NCBI GenBank assembly: GCA_003535955.1
Contig: DPZM01000079.1
Location: forward strand, 1-6,062
DNA from: Lachnospiraceae bacterium
GTDB lineage: Bacteria > Bacillota > Clostridia > Lachnospirales > Lachnospiraceae
Length of the DNA stretch: 6,062 nt
Direction: 5' to 3'
Position 1 is the first letter of the stretch. The number at the start of each line of letters is the position of its first letter. A program made the translations under genes and the position numbers. Shown one piece after another: positions 1 through 6,062 of this stretch. Below the pieces are notes generated by a model. It was not told the origin of the DNA, did no database searches, and saw only the letters and a program-made list of their open reading frames with translations.

Positions 1-668
1 GCTTCATAATAACCGTCCGCCCCGTCAGCGGCATCCTCACTTGTATGCAGGCTGTCCGTTTCCGCATCATCGGATTCACTATCCTTCCCCGAAAGTCCCC
101 CGGATATCCTCATTATTTCTTCATTTATCTTACGCTCGGCACTTCTCCCGGCCCTGCTCTCATCATGTTCCTTATAATCAACAAGCACCGACACGGCCAA
201 GTTACACCGCTCATTGAATATCTTCTCAAGTATCCTTACCATTTCATCCTTATGCTCCCTGGCGACCAGAGTATCATCAAGGATCATTCTGACAACGTTA
301 TCTTCGGGATATTCGAAATCAGCATGACTCAGTATAAGATAATAAAACCTGTCGTAGCTCTTAAACTCATCCAGTATACTCTCCCTGTAGGCTTCCATCA
401 GGCTTCTCGCGTTGTATCCGGCTGACAGTTCGAAATTTTCATGTATCGTTACCGTAAGCGCATCATTCGGAAAAAGCTGCCTTACTATTTCCCGCTCTAC
501 GGCATAAACATCTTTCTTCTCTATTATATGAGGGGCCCTGATATAAACCCTGAGCCTGTCCCCCTTGGATGTATTGGCTATCCTTAAGACCTTTGCATCG
601 GAGTATATCATTCTGAGGTCATTATTCAGTTTAAGGGTAGGAAACACTTCCGAAAAATCCTTAGCCAT
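1..668 (-). CDS. polC: PolC-type DNA polymerase III alpha subunit, N-terminal part (truncated by window edge)
   Basis: This is the first 222 residues of PolC, the replicative DNA polymerase of low-GC Gram-positives; the 3' end lies beyond position 1. The frame is open throughout. It begins MAKDFSEVFPTLKLNN and continues with the mixed alpha/beta N-terminal domain typical of clostridial PolC (for example VYAVEREIVRQLFPND near residues 60-75). From about residue 195 it becomes an acidic, low-complexity linker rich in Asp, Glu and Ser. In the family this linker precedes the OB, PHP, proofreading exonuclease and polymerase domains, none of which is inside the window, so catalytic residues cannot be checked. 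The ATG at 666-668 is the only sensible start: an in-frame TAG lies three codons upstream, and a GGG-rich stretch ends 4 nt before it. The start overlaps the last 8 nt of ispG (ATGGCTAA), implying translational coupling. The identification rests on the N-terminal pattern plus the ispG neighbour, a common clostridial pairing. Confidence 0.88.
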   Translation of the reverse strand, partial: MAKDFSEVFPTLKLNNDLRMIYSDAKVLRIANTSKGDRLRVYIRAPHIIEKKDVYAVEREIVRQLFPNDALTVTIHENFELSAGYNARSLMEAYRESILDEFKSYDRFYYLILSHADFEYPEDNVVRMILDDTLVAREHKDEMVRILEKIFNERCNLAVSVLVDYKEHDESRAGRSAERKINEEIMRISGGLSGKDSESDDAETDSLHTSEDAADGADGYYE

Positions 669-1743
669 TATGCCCTACCCCCATGCTCTCATTCCAATGA
701 TCGAGTTCGTATTTGAGAACGTCAAGGAGTTCATTCTCCGGTACCTTCTTGATTATCTCACCTTTTTTTATCAGCAGGCCTTCTCCCTTGCCTCCCGCTA
801 TGCCGATATCTGCCTCTCTGGCTTCGCCAGGTCCGTTAACAACACAACCCATACACGCCACTCTGATATCCAGATCATACCCTGCAACAAGCTTCTCAAC
901 CTCACCAGCCAGGGAAATAAGGTCTATGTTTGTCCTTCCACAGGTAGGACATGATACGACATCTATCCCTCCCTGCCTTAAGTTTAGTGTCTTAAGTATT
1001 CTTTTGGCTGAAACTATCTCCTCTACAGGGTCACCTGTCAGGGATACACGTATAGTATCCCCTATGCCCATGTTAAGGATGATCCCAAGCCCGACCGCTG
1101 ATTTTATATTTCCCGCTCTGACGGTTCCGGATTCAGTGATCCCTACATGCAGAGGATATTTACACTTGGGAGCAAGGATTTCATGCGCCTTTACGCACAT
1201 CATTACATCGGATGACTTGATGCTGACGACCATATTGTCATAGCCGGTCTCTTCGATCACCCTAACCTTATCAAGAGCGCTCTCCACTATTCCCTCAGCG
1301 GTGACTCCTCCGTATTTCTCTATAAGAGCCTTCTCCAAAGAGCCCGAATTAACCCCTACCCTTATAGGAATATTTCTCTCTCTTGCTGCCCTTACAACTG
1401 CCTCCACATTTTCTCTTCCGCCTATATTACCGGGATTTATCCTTATTTTGTCCGCACCGTTTTCCATAGCTTCGATCGCCAGCCTGTAGTCAAAATGTAT
1501 ATCCGCCACAAGAGGTATATGAATGCTTTTCTTGATCTTACCTATGGCCAGTGCCGCCTCATGCGTGGGAACTGTCGACCTTATTATCTCGCAGCCTGCT
1601 TCCTCAAGCCTTAAGATCTGTTCCACCGTGGCCTTAACATCCTCCGTTTTTGTGTTCGTCATGGACTGGATCCTTACCGGATTTCCTCCACCAATCTTTA
1701 CTCCGCCTATATCAACGACTCTTGTATTATCCCTGTAACTCAT
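661..1743 (-). CDS. ispG: 4-hydroxy-3-methylbut-2-en-1-yl diphosphate synthase (IspG/GcpE)
   Basis: IspG is the cytoplasmic [4Fe-4S] enzyme that reductively opens 2-C-methyl-D-erythritol 2,4-cyclodiphosphate to HMBPP, the penultimate step of the MEP isoprenoid pathway, using reduced flavodoxin or ferredoxin. At 360 residues it has the normal length of the short bacterial two-domain form. The N-terminal TIM-barrel half shows RIQSMTNTKTEDV (24-36), PLVADIHFDYRLA (77-89) and DKIRINPGNIG (98-108). The C-terminal cluster domain has CPTC (Cys265, Cys268) and GCVVNGPGEA, with Cys300 as third ligand and Glu307 as the residue expected to complete the cluster site. All key residues are present, so the enzyme should be active. 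The start follows AAAGGAG with 4 nt spacing. The stop overlaps the start of polC by 8 nt. It lies 79 nt downstream of the Ig-repeat gene; a weak promoter may lie in that gap, and read-through from upstream is also possible because no clear terminator is seen. Confidence 0.98.
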   Translation of the reverse strand: MSYRDNTRVVDIGGVKIGGGNPVRIQSMTNTKTEDVKATVEQILRLEEAGCEIIRSTVPTHEAALAIGKIKKSIHIPLVADIHFDYRLAIEAMENGADKIRINPGNIGGRENVEAVVRAARERNIPIRVGVNSGSLEKALIEKYGGVTAEGIVESALDKVRVIEETGYDNMVVSIKSSDVMMCVKAHEILAPKCKYPLHVGITESGTVRAGNIKSAVGLGIILNMGIGDTIRVSLTGDPVEEIVSAKRILKTLNLRQGGIDVVSCPTCGRTNIDLISLAGEVEKLVAGYDLDIRVACMGCVVNGPGEAREADIGIAGGKGEGLLIKKGEIIKKVPENELLDVLKYELDHWNESMGVGHNG

Positions 1744-1773
1744 GTTACTCCTTTCGATGCAAGCTCTGAACGC

Positions 1774-1789
1774 TTACTATCTATAGTAA
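1774..1789. promoter_or_regulatory. 16-bp palindrome upstream of ispG, possible operator
   Basis: The sequence TTACTATCTATAGTAA is a perfect 7-bp inverted repeat around a 2-nt centre. A 2-nt loop is too tight for a good RNA hairpin, so if it functions it is more likely a protein-binding site in DNA. It covers the best -10 candidate for an ispG promoter. In an AT-rich gap such a repeat may also be chance. Confidence 0.35.
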
Positions 1790-1810
1790 CATTTTTTATT
1801 TGTTATACAA
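1783..1810 (-). promoter_or_regulatory. Possible weak promoter for ispG-polC
   Basis: Reading the minus strand, TTGTAT (1805-1810) is separated by 16 nt from TACTAT (1783-1788). The -35 matches the sigma-A consensus at only 3 of 6 positions and the -10 at 4 of 6, so this is a weak candidate. Transcription would start about 33 nt before the ispG ATG. It is supported mainly by position: 79 nt is long for an operon gap between two tightly packed gene pairs with unrelated functions. Confidence 0.35.
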
Positions 1811-1822
1811 GACCTTGTGCTT

Positions 1823-4333
1823 TTATTGATACATCTTTTCCTGACGGATGGAATAGATACAGTATACGGCTATCGTTCCTCCGAGTATCAATACCGTAAG
1901 AATTATAAGGAAAATCCGCAGACCCTTATGGCTGCCGCTCTTCTCATTCTGTTTAAGCGTTCTTACCGTTTTGGTTCCCTTGCTTACCGGGGAAGAATTG
2001 GCACATTTGGCCTGTATCGTCTGTGTAAGGATATTTTCCGCAAGATCGGAGGCCTCTATGTCTATCTTATAGTCTCCATACTCGGGAATGGCCAGCTCCA
2101 CCGTCTGCTGTTTAGGGCTTGTAATGAGTTCCTGACCGTTGAGCTTCACTGACTTAAAGTAATCATCCTGATCGTAAAGACTCAACACAATGGTATCATC
2201 CTTGTTTACACTGCCATCATCCGCCATACCATCTATGACCACCTGGGGTTTTTGGGAATCCACAATGAATTCCACCGTCTTTTCTGCCTGATTCCCCGCA
2301 TCATCAACCGCAGAAACCTTAAGGACATACTTGCCGTCCTCGTCTATCTCCCTTCCTTCATCATAATTCATACTGTTCAGATAGGTTTTATAATTCACAC
2401 CGCTCCTGTCCTTTATATAATCCGCAAAATTATCCGGAAGCCTGAAGCTCTTTATATACTTCTTATCAAGATTCTCAACATATTCAATGTCAGGCTTCGT
2501 CATATCAAGGGTAAACTTTATGGATTTACCTGCGGTATTTCCCGCCAGATCGGCTGCTGTCACGCTGAGTTCATATGAACCTTCTTCGTCTATTGTGATC
2601 GAAAATACCGAGGTTTCTTCACTCATTGTCCATTCCGGGGATTTTAAAAGCTCACGCTTATTGTCCTCGCCAATCCTGTAAAGTTCACACACAACCCCTG
2701 CAGTCTCATAGTTTGCTTCCTTTACCCGGAAGCTTATTTCGGGGGCAACATTGGTGACCATATCTTCCTTAAGGCTTAAACCGTTCACTATCTCAACTGC
2801 AGGAGCAACTGTATCGATCGAAAAGGAGATAGTATCATCATACGAATTACCTGCCGCATCGGTGACAGAAGCATTAACGGTATATTCTCCGTCTTCCCTG
2901 AAATAATATGTGTTTACACTGTATTTGCCATCGGTCTTGTAATCAGCAAGCCTTATGTCCTTTGTCCCGTTTCCGGTAAACATGCTTCCGGTGAGCTTAA
3001 CCGTATAATCATTTTCATAATTGTCGAAGGCATTCACCTTAAGTTCCCCCTCACGACTGATGACAGAGCCGTCATTGATACCCGTAAAGTTAACCCCGGG
3101 GGCGATCGTATCTATTCTGAAGAACAATTTTACGGGAACGGACTCATTACCTGCCATATCCGAAGCCTTGCACTCCACGAGATAATCTCCGTCGCCGACA
3201 GCTGTAAAGAGAACATCGTCCTTAACCTGCGCAAGTGACTTTGCAGTGGACTCAACCACCTCTTCATTGCCCTCGTATGTCTTCTTCAGCGTGTACTCGA
3301 CCATAACCGTTCCGGGATGTGCATCCTCGCCCTTGATCGAAATATTGACCGGTTCCCTGTATATCCCGCGGTTTTGTGCTCCGTCCAGGTCGATTGCAGG
3401 CGGTGTTTTGTCAATCTTAACGGTTCTCTTTATCACATTCACATTTCCTGCATTATCGCTCACCTCTATTGTCAGGTCACCTCCGTCATCCTTTAGGGAT
3501 TCAGCACTTAATACGAATTCCTTCTCATCGCCCGACATACTTGCATTCTTATCGAAGGTTTCGTCAACGATCTTCTCATCATCAAGAGTGACCCTGAGCC
3601 ACGCCGGCTTAGACAATGTGTCGTTAACCTTGACAAGGCACTTGATATTATCGCCGGTCCAGATATCCATATCCCTGTCCGTAGTTATCTCCACCGTAGG
3701 CAAAGTCGTGTCGAGGATCAGGCTGAACACAGCCGATTCAATGATATGGGCAGGTTCCTTCGAAGAGACAGACTCAGCCTTTTTCCTGTTTTTCTCGTAT
3801 TCCTTACGGTTTTTCTCATAGACCTTATTATCTGATATACTCTCGGTATATGCTCCGATAGCCTCTTCCTGTGACTTTACGGAATACTCCAGAACTTTTC
3901 TGAATTTAACACTGTATTTTCCGTCAGCCACCGTTCCGGGTATCAACGTAAAAACACAGCCTCCAAGATCTGTCCATTCCGAATATGTCTCACCTGCGTC
4001 GGAACTTATGGAATACTGGCATGTAACCTTGTAATCCAGCAGGCTGTCTGCCCCGGCATTCTTCTCATTCGCTTTGAGCGCATATTCAAAAAGTTCAGGC
4101 ACGGGGGATGGGTTCAACGTATATGAAATTGCCATATTTGTGTATAATGCCTCTTTATCTTTTGGGGATATGCACACCCCGTCGCTTCTTGTAATATCCA
4201 CACCCAGCACTTTATCGGCTGTAACCGCCCCCTTCTCTGCTGCCATTACAACCCTTGTGTTATGTTTAAGACCCCCTATTAACAATCCCGTCAATCCGAT
4301 TATGCCAATCAGCTTCATTGCCTTCATAACCAT
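1823..4333 (-). CDS. Secreted, membrane-anchored protein with tandem bacterial Ig-like domains
   Basis: This is an 836-residue surface protein of unknown function. Residues 1-31 look like a signal peptide: basic MVMKAMK, hydrophobic core 8-22, possible cleavage near VMA|A at 31-32. Residues 33-200 form a less familiar N-terminal region with an Asp-box-like SSDAGETY (110-117) and a charged duplicated heptad (172-185). Residues about 213-777 are six Ig-like units, each ending in DG-x-Y...D-x-A-G-N and then a strand ending D-x-x-x-P. The DxAGN motifs start at 293, 392, 492, 595, 678 and 763; the last is degenerate (DLAEN). A Ser/Lys-rich linker leads to one membrane helix (about 805-827) and a nine-residue cytoplasmic tail. 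There is no LPXTG sorting signal, so it is anchored by the helix, not by sortase. An in-frame TGA directly before the ATG, and AAGGAG 4 nt upstream, fix the start. It lies 23 nt after the kinase gene, so the two are probably one operon. Adhesin, receptor or envelope scaffold roles are all possible. Confidence 0.9.
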   Translation of the reverse strand: MVMKAMKLIGIIGLTGLLIGGLKHNTRVVMAAEKGAVTADKVLGVDITRSDGVCISPKDKEALYTNMAISYTLNPSPVPELFEYALKANEKNAGADSLLDYKVTCQYSISSDAGETYSEWTDLGGCVFTLIPGTVADGKYSVKFRKVLEYSVKSQEEAIGAYTESISDNKVYEKNRKEYEKNRKKAESVSSKEPAHIIESAVFSLILDTTLPTVEITTDRDMDIWTGDNIKCLVKVNDTLSKPAWLRVTLDDEKIVDETFDKNASMSGDEKEFVLSAESLKDDGGDLTIEVSDNAGNVNVIKRTVKIDKTPPAIDLDGAQNRGIYREPVNISIKGEDAHPGTVMVEYTLKKTYEGNEEVVESTAKSLAQVKDDVLFTAVGDGDYLVECKASDMAGNESVPVKLFFRIDTIAPGVNFTGINDGSVISREGELKVNAFDNYENDYTVKLTGSMFTGNGTKDIRLADYKTDGKYSVNTYYFREDGEYTVNASVTDAAGNSYDDTISFSIDTVAPAVEIVNGLSLKEDMVTNVAPEISFRVKEANYETAGVVCELYRIGEDNKRELLKSPEWTMSEETSVFSITIDEEGSYELSVTAADLAGNTAGKSIKFTLDMTKPDIEYVENLDKKYIKSFRLPDNFADYIKDRSGVNYKTYLNSMNYDEGREIDEDGKYVLKVSAVDDAGNQAEKTVEFIVDSQKPQVVIDGMADDGSVNKDDTIVLSLYDQDDYFKSVKLNGQELITSPKQQTVELAIPEYGDYKIDIEASDLAENILTQTIQAKCANSSPVSKGTKTVRTLKQNEKSGSHKGLRIFLIILTVLILGGTIAVYCIYSIRQEKMYQ
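2003..3697 (-). repeat. Six tandem Ig-like domain repeats within the surface protein
   Basis: This part encodes residues 213-777 of the surface protein. Spacing between successive DxAGN motifs is 99, 100, 103, 83 and 85 residues, so the first units are about 100 residues and the last ones about 84. The repeats share the domain-end pattern (DG-x-Y, DxAGN, hydrophobic strand, Asp, Pro) but are strongly diverged between motifs, which argues for an old array, not recent duplication. The pattern is that of the Big-type bacterial Ig-like families; the exact Pfam member cannot be assigned by eye. Confidence 0.8.
3779..3820 (-). repeat. Duplicated heptad YEKNRK[EK] in the surface protein
   Basis: Residues 172-185 are two back-to-back copies of a seven-residue unit, YEKNRKE then YEKNRKK. 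The DNA copies differ at synonymous codons (CGT versus AGG for Arg), so the duplication is not brand new. The segment is very basic and charged and sits between the N-terminal region and the first clear Ig-like unit, so it may be a helical spacer or an exposed charged patch. Confidence 0.75.
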
Positions 4334-4356
4334 TCATCTCCTTAATGATCGTTAAT

Positions 4357-5904
4357 TTACCTGTTTTCCCTTATTTTATTAAGCCTGTCCGTGATATCGG
4401 CCCGCACTTCTACCTTTCCTTCATCAAGTATAAGAAGCGCTTGCTCTCCATATCTGATAACTCCTTCATTATTGCCGGCTTCTTCACACAAAAAGCAGAG
4501 CCGTCTTAAATACTCACCTTCGTAATATCCCTTCTCATCCTCATACAGACCTGCTTCCTTTGCATACCTCAAATCCGCAAGTCCCTCCTCTAAAAACGCG
4601 ATCTCATCGTACCTGCTTTCCTCATCGCTTGCAGATACTGCATCATAGAGGTTTGCCAGCATGATATCATTTTTGTATCTTGCTTCTTCGTAGCCAAGGC
4701 CTCTGTTATAATCGCAGAACTCCTTAATGCATTTAATGTATTTCTCATTATCCTCCTCAAAGGACACCTGGAGAGTGCACAGCCTGATATAGTAGCCGGC
4801 TTCCGGGTACCTCTCCTTATCGAGCATCTCAAAATAGCGCAGGGCTTCCCGGTAGTTGCGGCGAATGGAAAAATAGTTTCTCGCAACCTCATAGGTAAAG
4901 CGCTGGCAGGTATCCTCATCAAGACACCCGGACTCTATATAAGAGCATATTATCCTGATACCTTCTTCCGTGTACTCTCCGTCCCTTATATGCCTGTTTG
5001 CTTCCGTCAGCAGCTGCTTTGCAATATCATCCCTGGGTTCAGCCAAAACATACTTAACAGCTGCCGCTCCGAATATTCCCATACACAAAACAGCTGCGGC
5101 TGCCGTGAGCTTAAGTCTTGAAGAATTGTCCTTCCTGCCTTTAAGAGCTGTAAGATCTGTCAGAAGGGCATGCATATCTGCGTATCTTGAGTTTTTCTCC
5201 TCACCTATACAGTTAAGGATTATCCTTCTTATCTTCACCGGTATACGCCTGTCGCATTTGATCAGGATTTCCTGCCTGTCACGGTCGCTGTCTGGCCTCC
5301 TGCCCGTATACATGGCATACATGAGCATACCGAAAGCATAGACATCCGTCCTCTCATCAAGCATTTCACCCCTGTTATAGTATTGCTCAGGCGCGGCATA
5401 TCCGGGTGTTCCATACAGGGATCCCCGGTCTGCTATTCTTCCGGCAATGCCAAAATCGATCAGCTTAAGACTCCCGTCCTTCTTAAGCATTATATTTTCA
5501 AGCTTAAGGTCAAGGTACAGGATGGAGGGCTTAAGATCATGCAGATAGGCAATAGCCTCCGCGATCTTTATCCACCAGCCGGTAAGCATCCTCCTGCCCA
5601 CCTGCTTTTTCTTGATGATCCTGTCCAGAGTCATCCCCTCAATATAGTCACTGACAATGAAATAGCCTTCACCCTCCTGCCATGCGTCTACTATACGTGG
5701 GAACGATTCATGGTCCAATCTGATCATCATGTTAATCTCATTCTGCGCAAGCCATACCGTATCATCATCACCCGGAAGGTATTTTATCGCCCACTTCTTG
5801 CCAATAGAAATATCTTCGGCAAGGTAAACAGATGATGAGCCCCCTTTCCCGATCTTTCCCATGATACGGTAACGGTCCCGCAGTATCAGACCCTTAGACA
5901 ACAT
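4357..5904 (-). CDS. Transmembrane Ser/Thr protein kinase with C-terminal TPR-like domain
   Basis: This is a 515-residue Hanks-type protein kinase. The catalytic domain (about 11-255) shows the glycine loop GKGGSSSVY (19-27), the ATP-binding Lys41, the helix-C Glu56, catalytic Asp132 with Lys134 and Asn137, DFG (150-152), a short activation segment, APE (171-173), helix-F Asp187 and Arg240. It should therefore be active. The catalytic loop reads LYLDLKLEN in place of HRDLKPEN, making it a non-RD type. One hydrophobic helix (about 264-287) follows, so residues 288-515 should lie outside the membrane. That part is acidic and helical with degenerate TPR-like units (for example 339-362 and 466-492), not the PASTA repeats of PknB/PrkC. 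It also holds eight cysteines, unusual for an exported domain. ATG at 5902-5904 follows GGTGA by 4 nt; an in-frame TAA lies upstream with no other start between. A TTG next to it is a less likely start. It heads the unit with the Ig-repeat gene. Its substrates are unknown. Confidence 0.92.
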   Translation of the reverse strand: MLSKGLILRDRYRIMGKIGKGGSSSVYLAEDISIGKKWAIKYLPGDDDTVWLAQNEINMMIRLDHESFPRIVDAWQEGEGYFIVSDYIEGMTLDRIIKKKQVGRRMLTGWWIKIAEAIAYLHDLKPSILYLDLKLENIMLKKDGSLKLIDFGIAGRIADRGSLYGTPGYAAPEQYYNRGEMLDERTDVYAFGMLMYAMYTGRRPDSDRDRQEILIKCDRRIPVKIRRIILNCIGEEKNSRYADMHALLTDLTALKGRKDNSSRLKLTAAAAVLCMGIFGAAAVKYVLAEPRDDIAKQLLTEANRHIRDGEYTEEGIRIICSYIESGCLDEDTCQRFTYEVARNYFSIRRNYREALRYFEMLDKERYPEAGYYIRLCTLQVSFEEDNEKYIKCIKEFCDYNRGLGYEEARYKNDIMLANLYDAVSASDEESRYDEIAFLEEGLADLRYAKEAGLYEDEKGYYEGEYLRRLCFLCEEAGNNEGVIRYGEQALLILDEGKVEVRADITDRLNKIRENR

Positions 5905-5934
5905 ATGATCACCCCGGTCTTTCTCTACTCTACC

Positions 5935-5944
5935 GTTAATTAAC
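5935..5944. promoter_or_regulatory. Short palindrome in the kinase 5' leader
   Basis: GTTAATTAAC is a perfect 10-bp palindrome about 30 bp upstream of the kinase start codon, inside the predicted untranslated leader. It could bind a repressor, but at this length in AT-rich DNA it may be chance. The rest of the roughly 94-nt leader holds only a weak 5-bp GGAAT/ATTCC stem (5958-5975) and no recognisable riboswitch. Confidence 0.25.
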
Positions 5945-5998
5945 TGTTATTATTTCTGGAATTTTGACGGATTCCGCCCGATATGACAATCTTAACGT

Positions 5999-6013
5999 AG
6001 TTACATGGTAACT
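5999..6013. promoter_or_regulatory. Inverted repeat over the kinase -10 box, possible operator
   Basis: AGTTAC-ATG-GTAACT is a perfect 6-bp inverted repeat with a 3-nt centre, and it contains the whole -10 hexamer of the kinase promoter. On the minus strand another half-site-like GTTAA follows 3 nt later (GTTAC-N3-GTAAC-N3-GTTAA). A protein bound here would block RNA polymerase, so repression is the natural reading. No regulator is encoded in the window. Confidence 0.45.
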
Positions 6014-6033
6014 GATATGTATGACTCTGTCAA
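6005..6033 (-). promoter_or_regulatory. Sigma-A-type promoter of the kinase/Ig-repeat operon
   Basis: On the minus strand a consensus -35 box TTGACA (6028-6033) is followed after exactly 17 nt by TACCAT (6005-6010), which matches the -10 consensus at 4 of 6 positions. Transcription should begin near 5998, giving a leader of about 94 nt. The perfect -35, ideal spacing and position just after an apparent terminator make this the best promoter in the window. Confidence 0.72.
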
Positions 6034-6040
6034 GTGTAAA

Positions 6041-6062
6041 ATATAAAAAAAGGACGCTGCCT
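6041..6062 (-). terminator. 3' half of a probable rho-independent terminator (cut by window edge)
   Basis: Reading the minus strand, a GC-rich AGGCAGCGTCC runs straight into seven T's and then ATATTTT. This is the look of the descending arm and U-tract of an intrinsic terminator. The ascending arm would lie just beyond 6062 and cannot be seen. If real, it ends an upstream minus-strand gene and makes the kinase the first gene of its own transcript. Confidence 0.5.

Noticed and set aside
713..1243. Plus-strand open frame of 176 codons opposite ispG
   Set aside because: ispG is unmistakable on the minus strand; the plus frame has no motif and is Pro/Ser-rich, as expected of an antisense shadow.
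1807..1818. ACAAG-N2-CTTGT palindrome after the Ig-repeat stop codon as a terminator
   Set aside because: A 5-bp stem with a 2-nt loop and no following T run on the minus strand is too weak for intrinsic termination; it may be chance.
3246..3821. Plus-strand open frame of 191 codons
   Set aside because: It lies entirely opposite the Ig-repeat gene, gives a Ser/Thr/Leu-rich translation with no recognisable domain, and is explained as the antisense shadow of a real coding frame.
4334..4356. TTAA...GATC...TTAA near-palindrome between the kinase and Ig-repeat genes
   Set aside because: It is imperfect, only 14 bp, and overlaps the region leading into the ribosome binding site; no promoter boxes accompany it.
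4590..4922. Minus-strand open frame of 110 codons inside the kinase gene in another frame
   Set aside because: It sits within the TPR-like coding region, has no separate ribosome binding site or known motif, and its composition (many Arg, Met, Ser) is typical of an off-frame translation.
5462..5535. Cluster of CTTAAG hexamers
   Set aside because: They mostly arise from the favoured codons CTT and AAG in the kinase gene and recur throughout the window; spacing is irregular, so this is codon use and not a repeat array.

Overview
The window looks like chromosomal DNA from a Clostridia-class Firmicute, most plausibly Lachnospiraceae. The evidence is the N-terminus of a PolC-type (Gram-positive) replicative polymerase directly behind ispG, the anaerobe-style MEP pathway, GGAG-type ribosome binding sites and moderate base composition. 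The genus cannot be fixed from the sequence. All four genes are on the minus strand, so transcription runs from the right edge to the left.

Layout in transcription order: at the right edge (6041-6062) lies what looks like the 3' half of a rho-independent terminator for an upstream gene outside the window. A good sigma-A-type promoter follows (6005-6033), with an inverted repeat over its -10 box. Next comes a transmembrane Ser/Thr protein kinase whose C-terminal half is TPR-like and predicted to lie outside the membrane (4357-5904). After a 23-nt gap comes a large secreted, membrane-anchored protein made of tandem Ig-like domains (1823-4333). A 79-nt gap holds a possible second promoter and two small palindromes but no convincing terminator. 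ispG (661-1743) follows, then polC (1-668, truncated by the window edge), whose start codon lies inside the end of ispG.

ispG and polC are housekeeping genes: isoprenoid precursor synthesis and chromosome replication. The kinase and the Ig-repeat protein form a two-gene unit with no clear characterised counterpart. They are probably co-transcribed, and both are single-pass membrane proteins with large domains predicted on the cell surface. A reasonable inference is a surface sensing or adhesion module in which the kinase signals inside the cell, but no function can be read directly from the sequence. The usual upstream neighbours of ispG in many Firmicutes (dxr and rseP) are not here; the kinase/Ig pair occupies that place. 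Coding density is very high, and no stretch over 300 bases lacks a gene. No tRNA, rRNA, CRISPR array or mobile element was seen.
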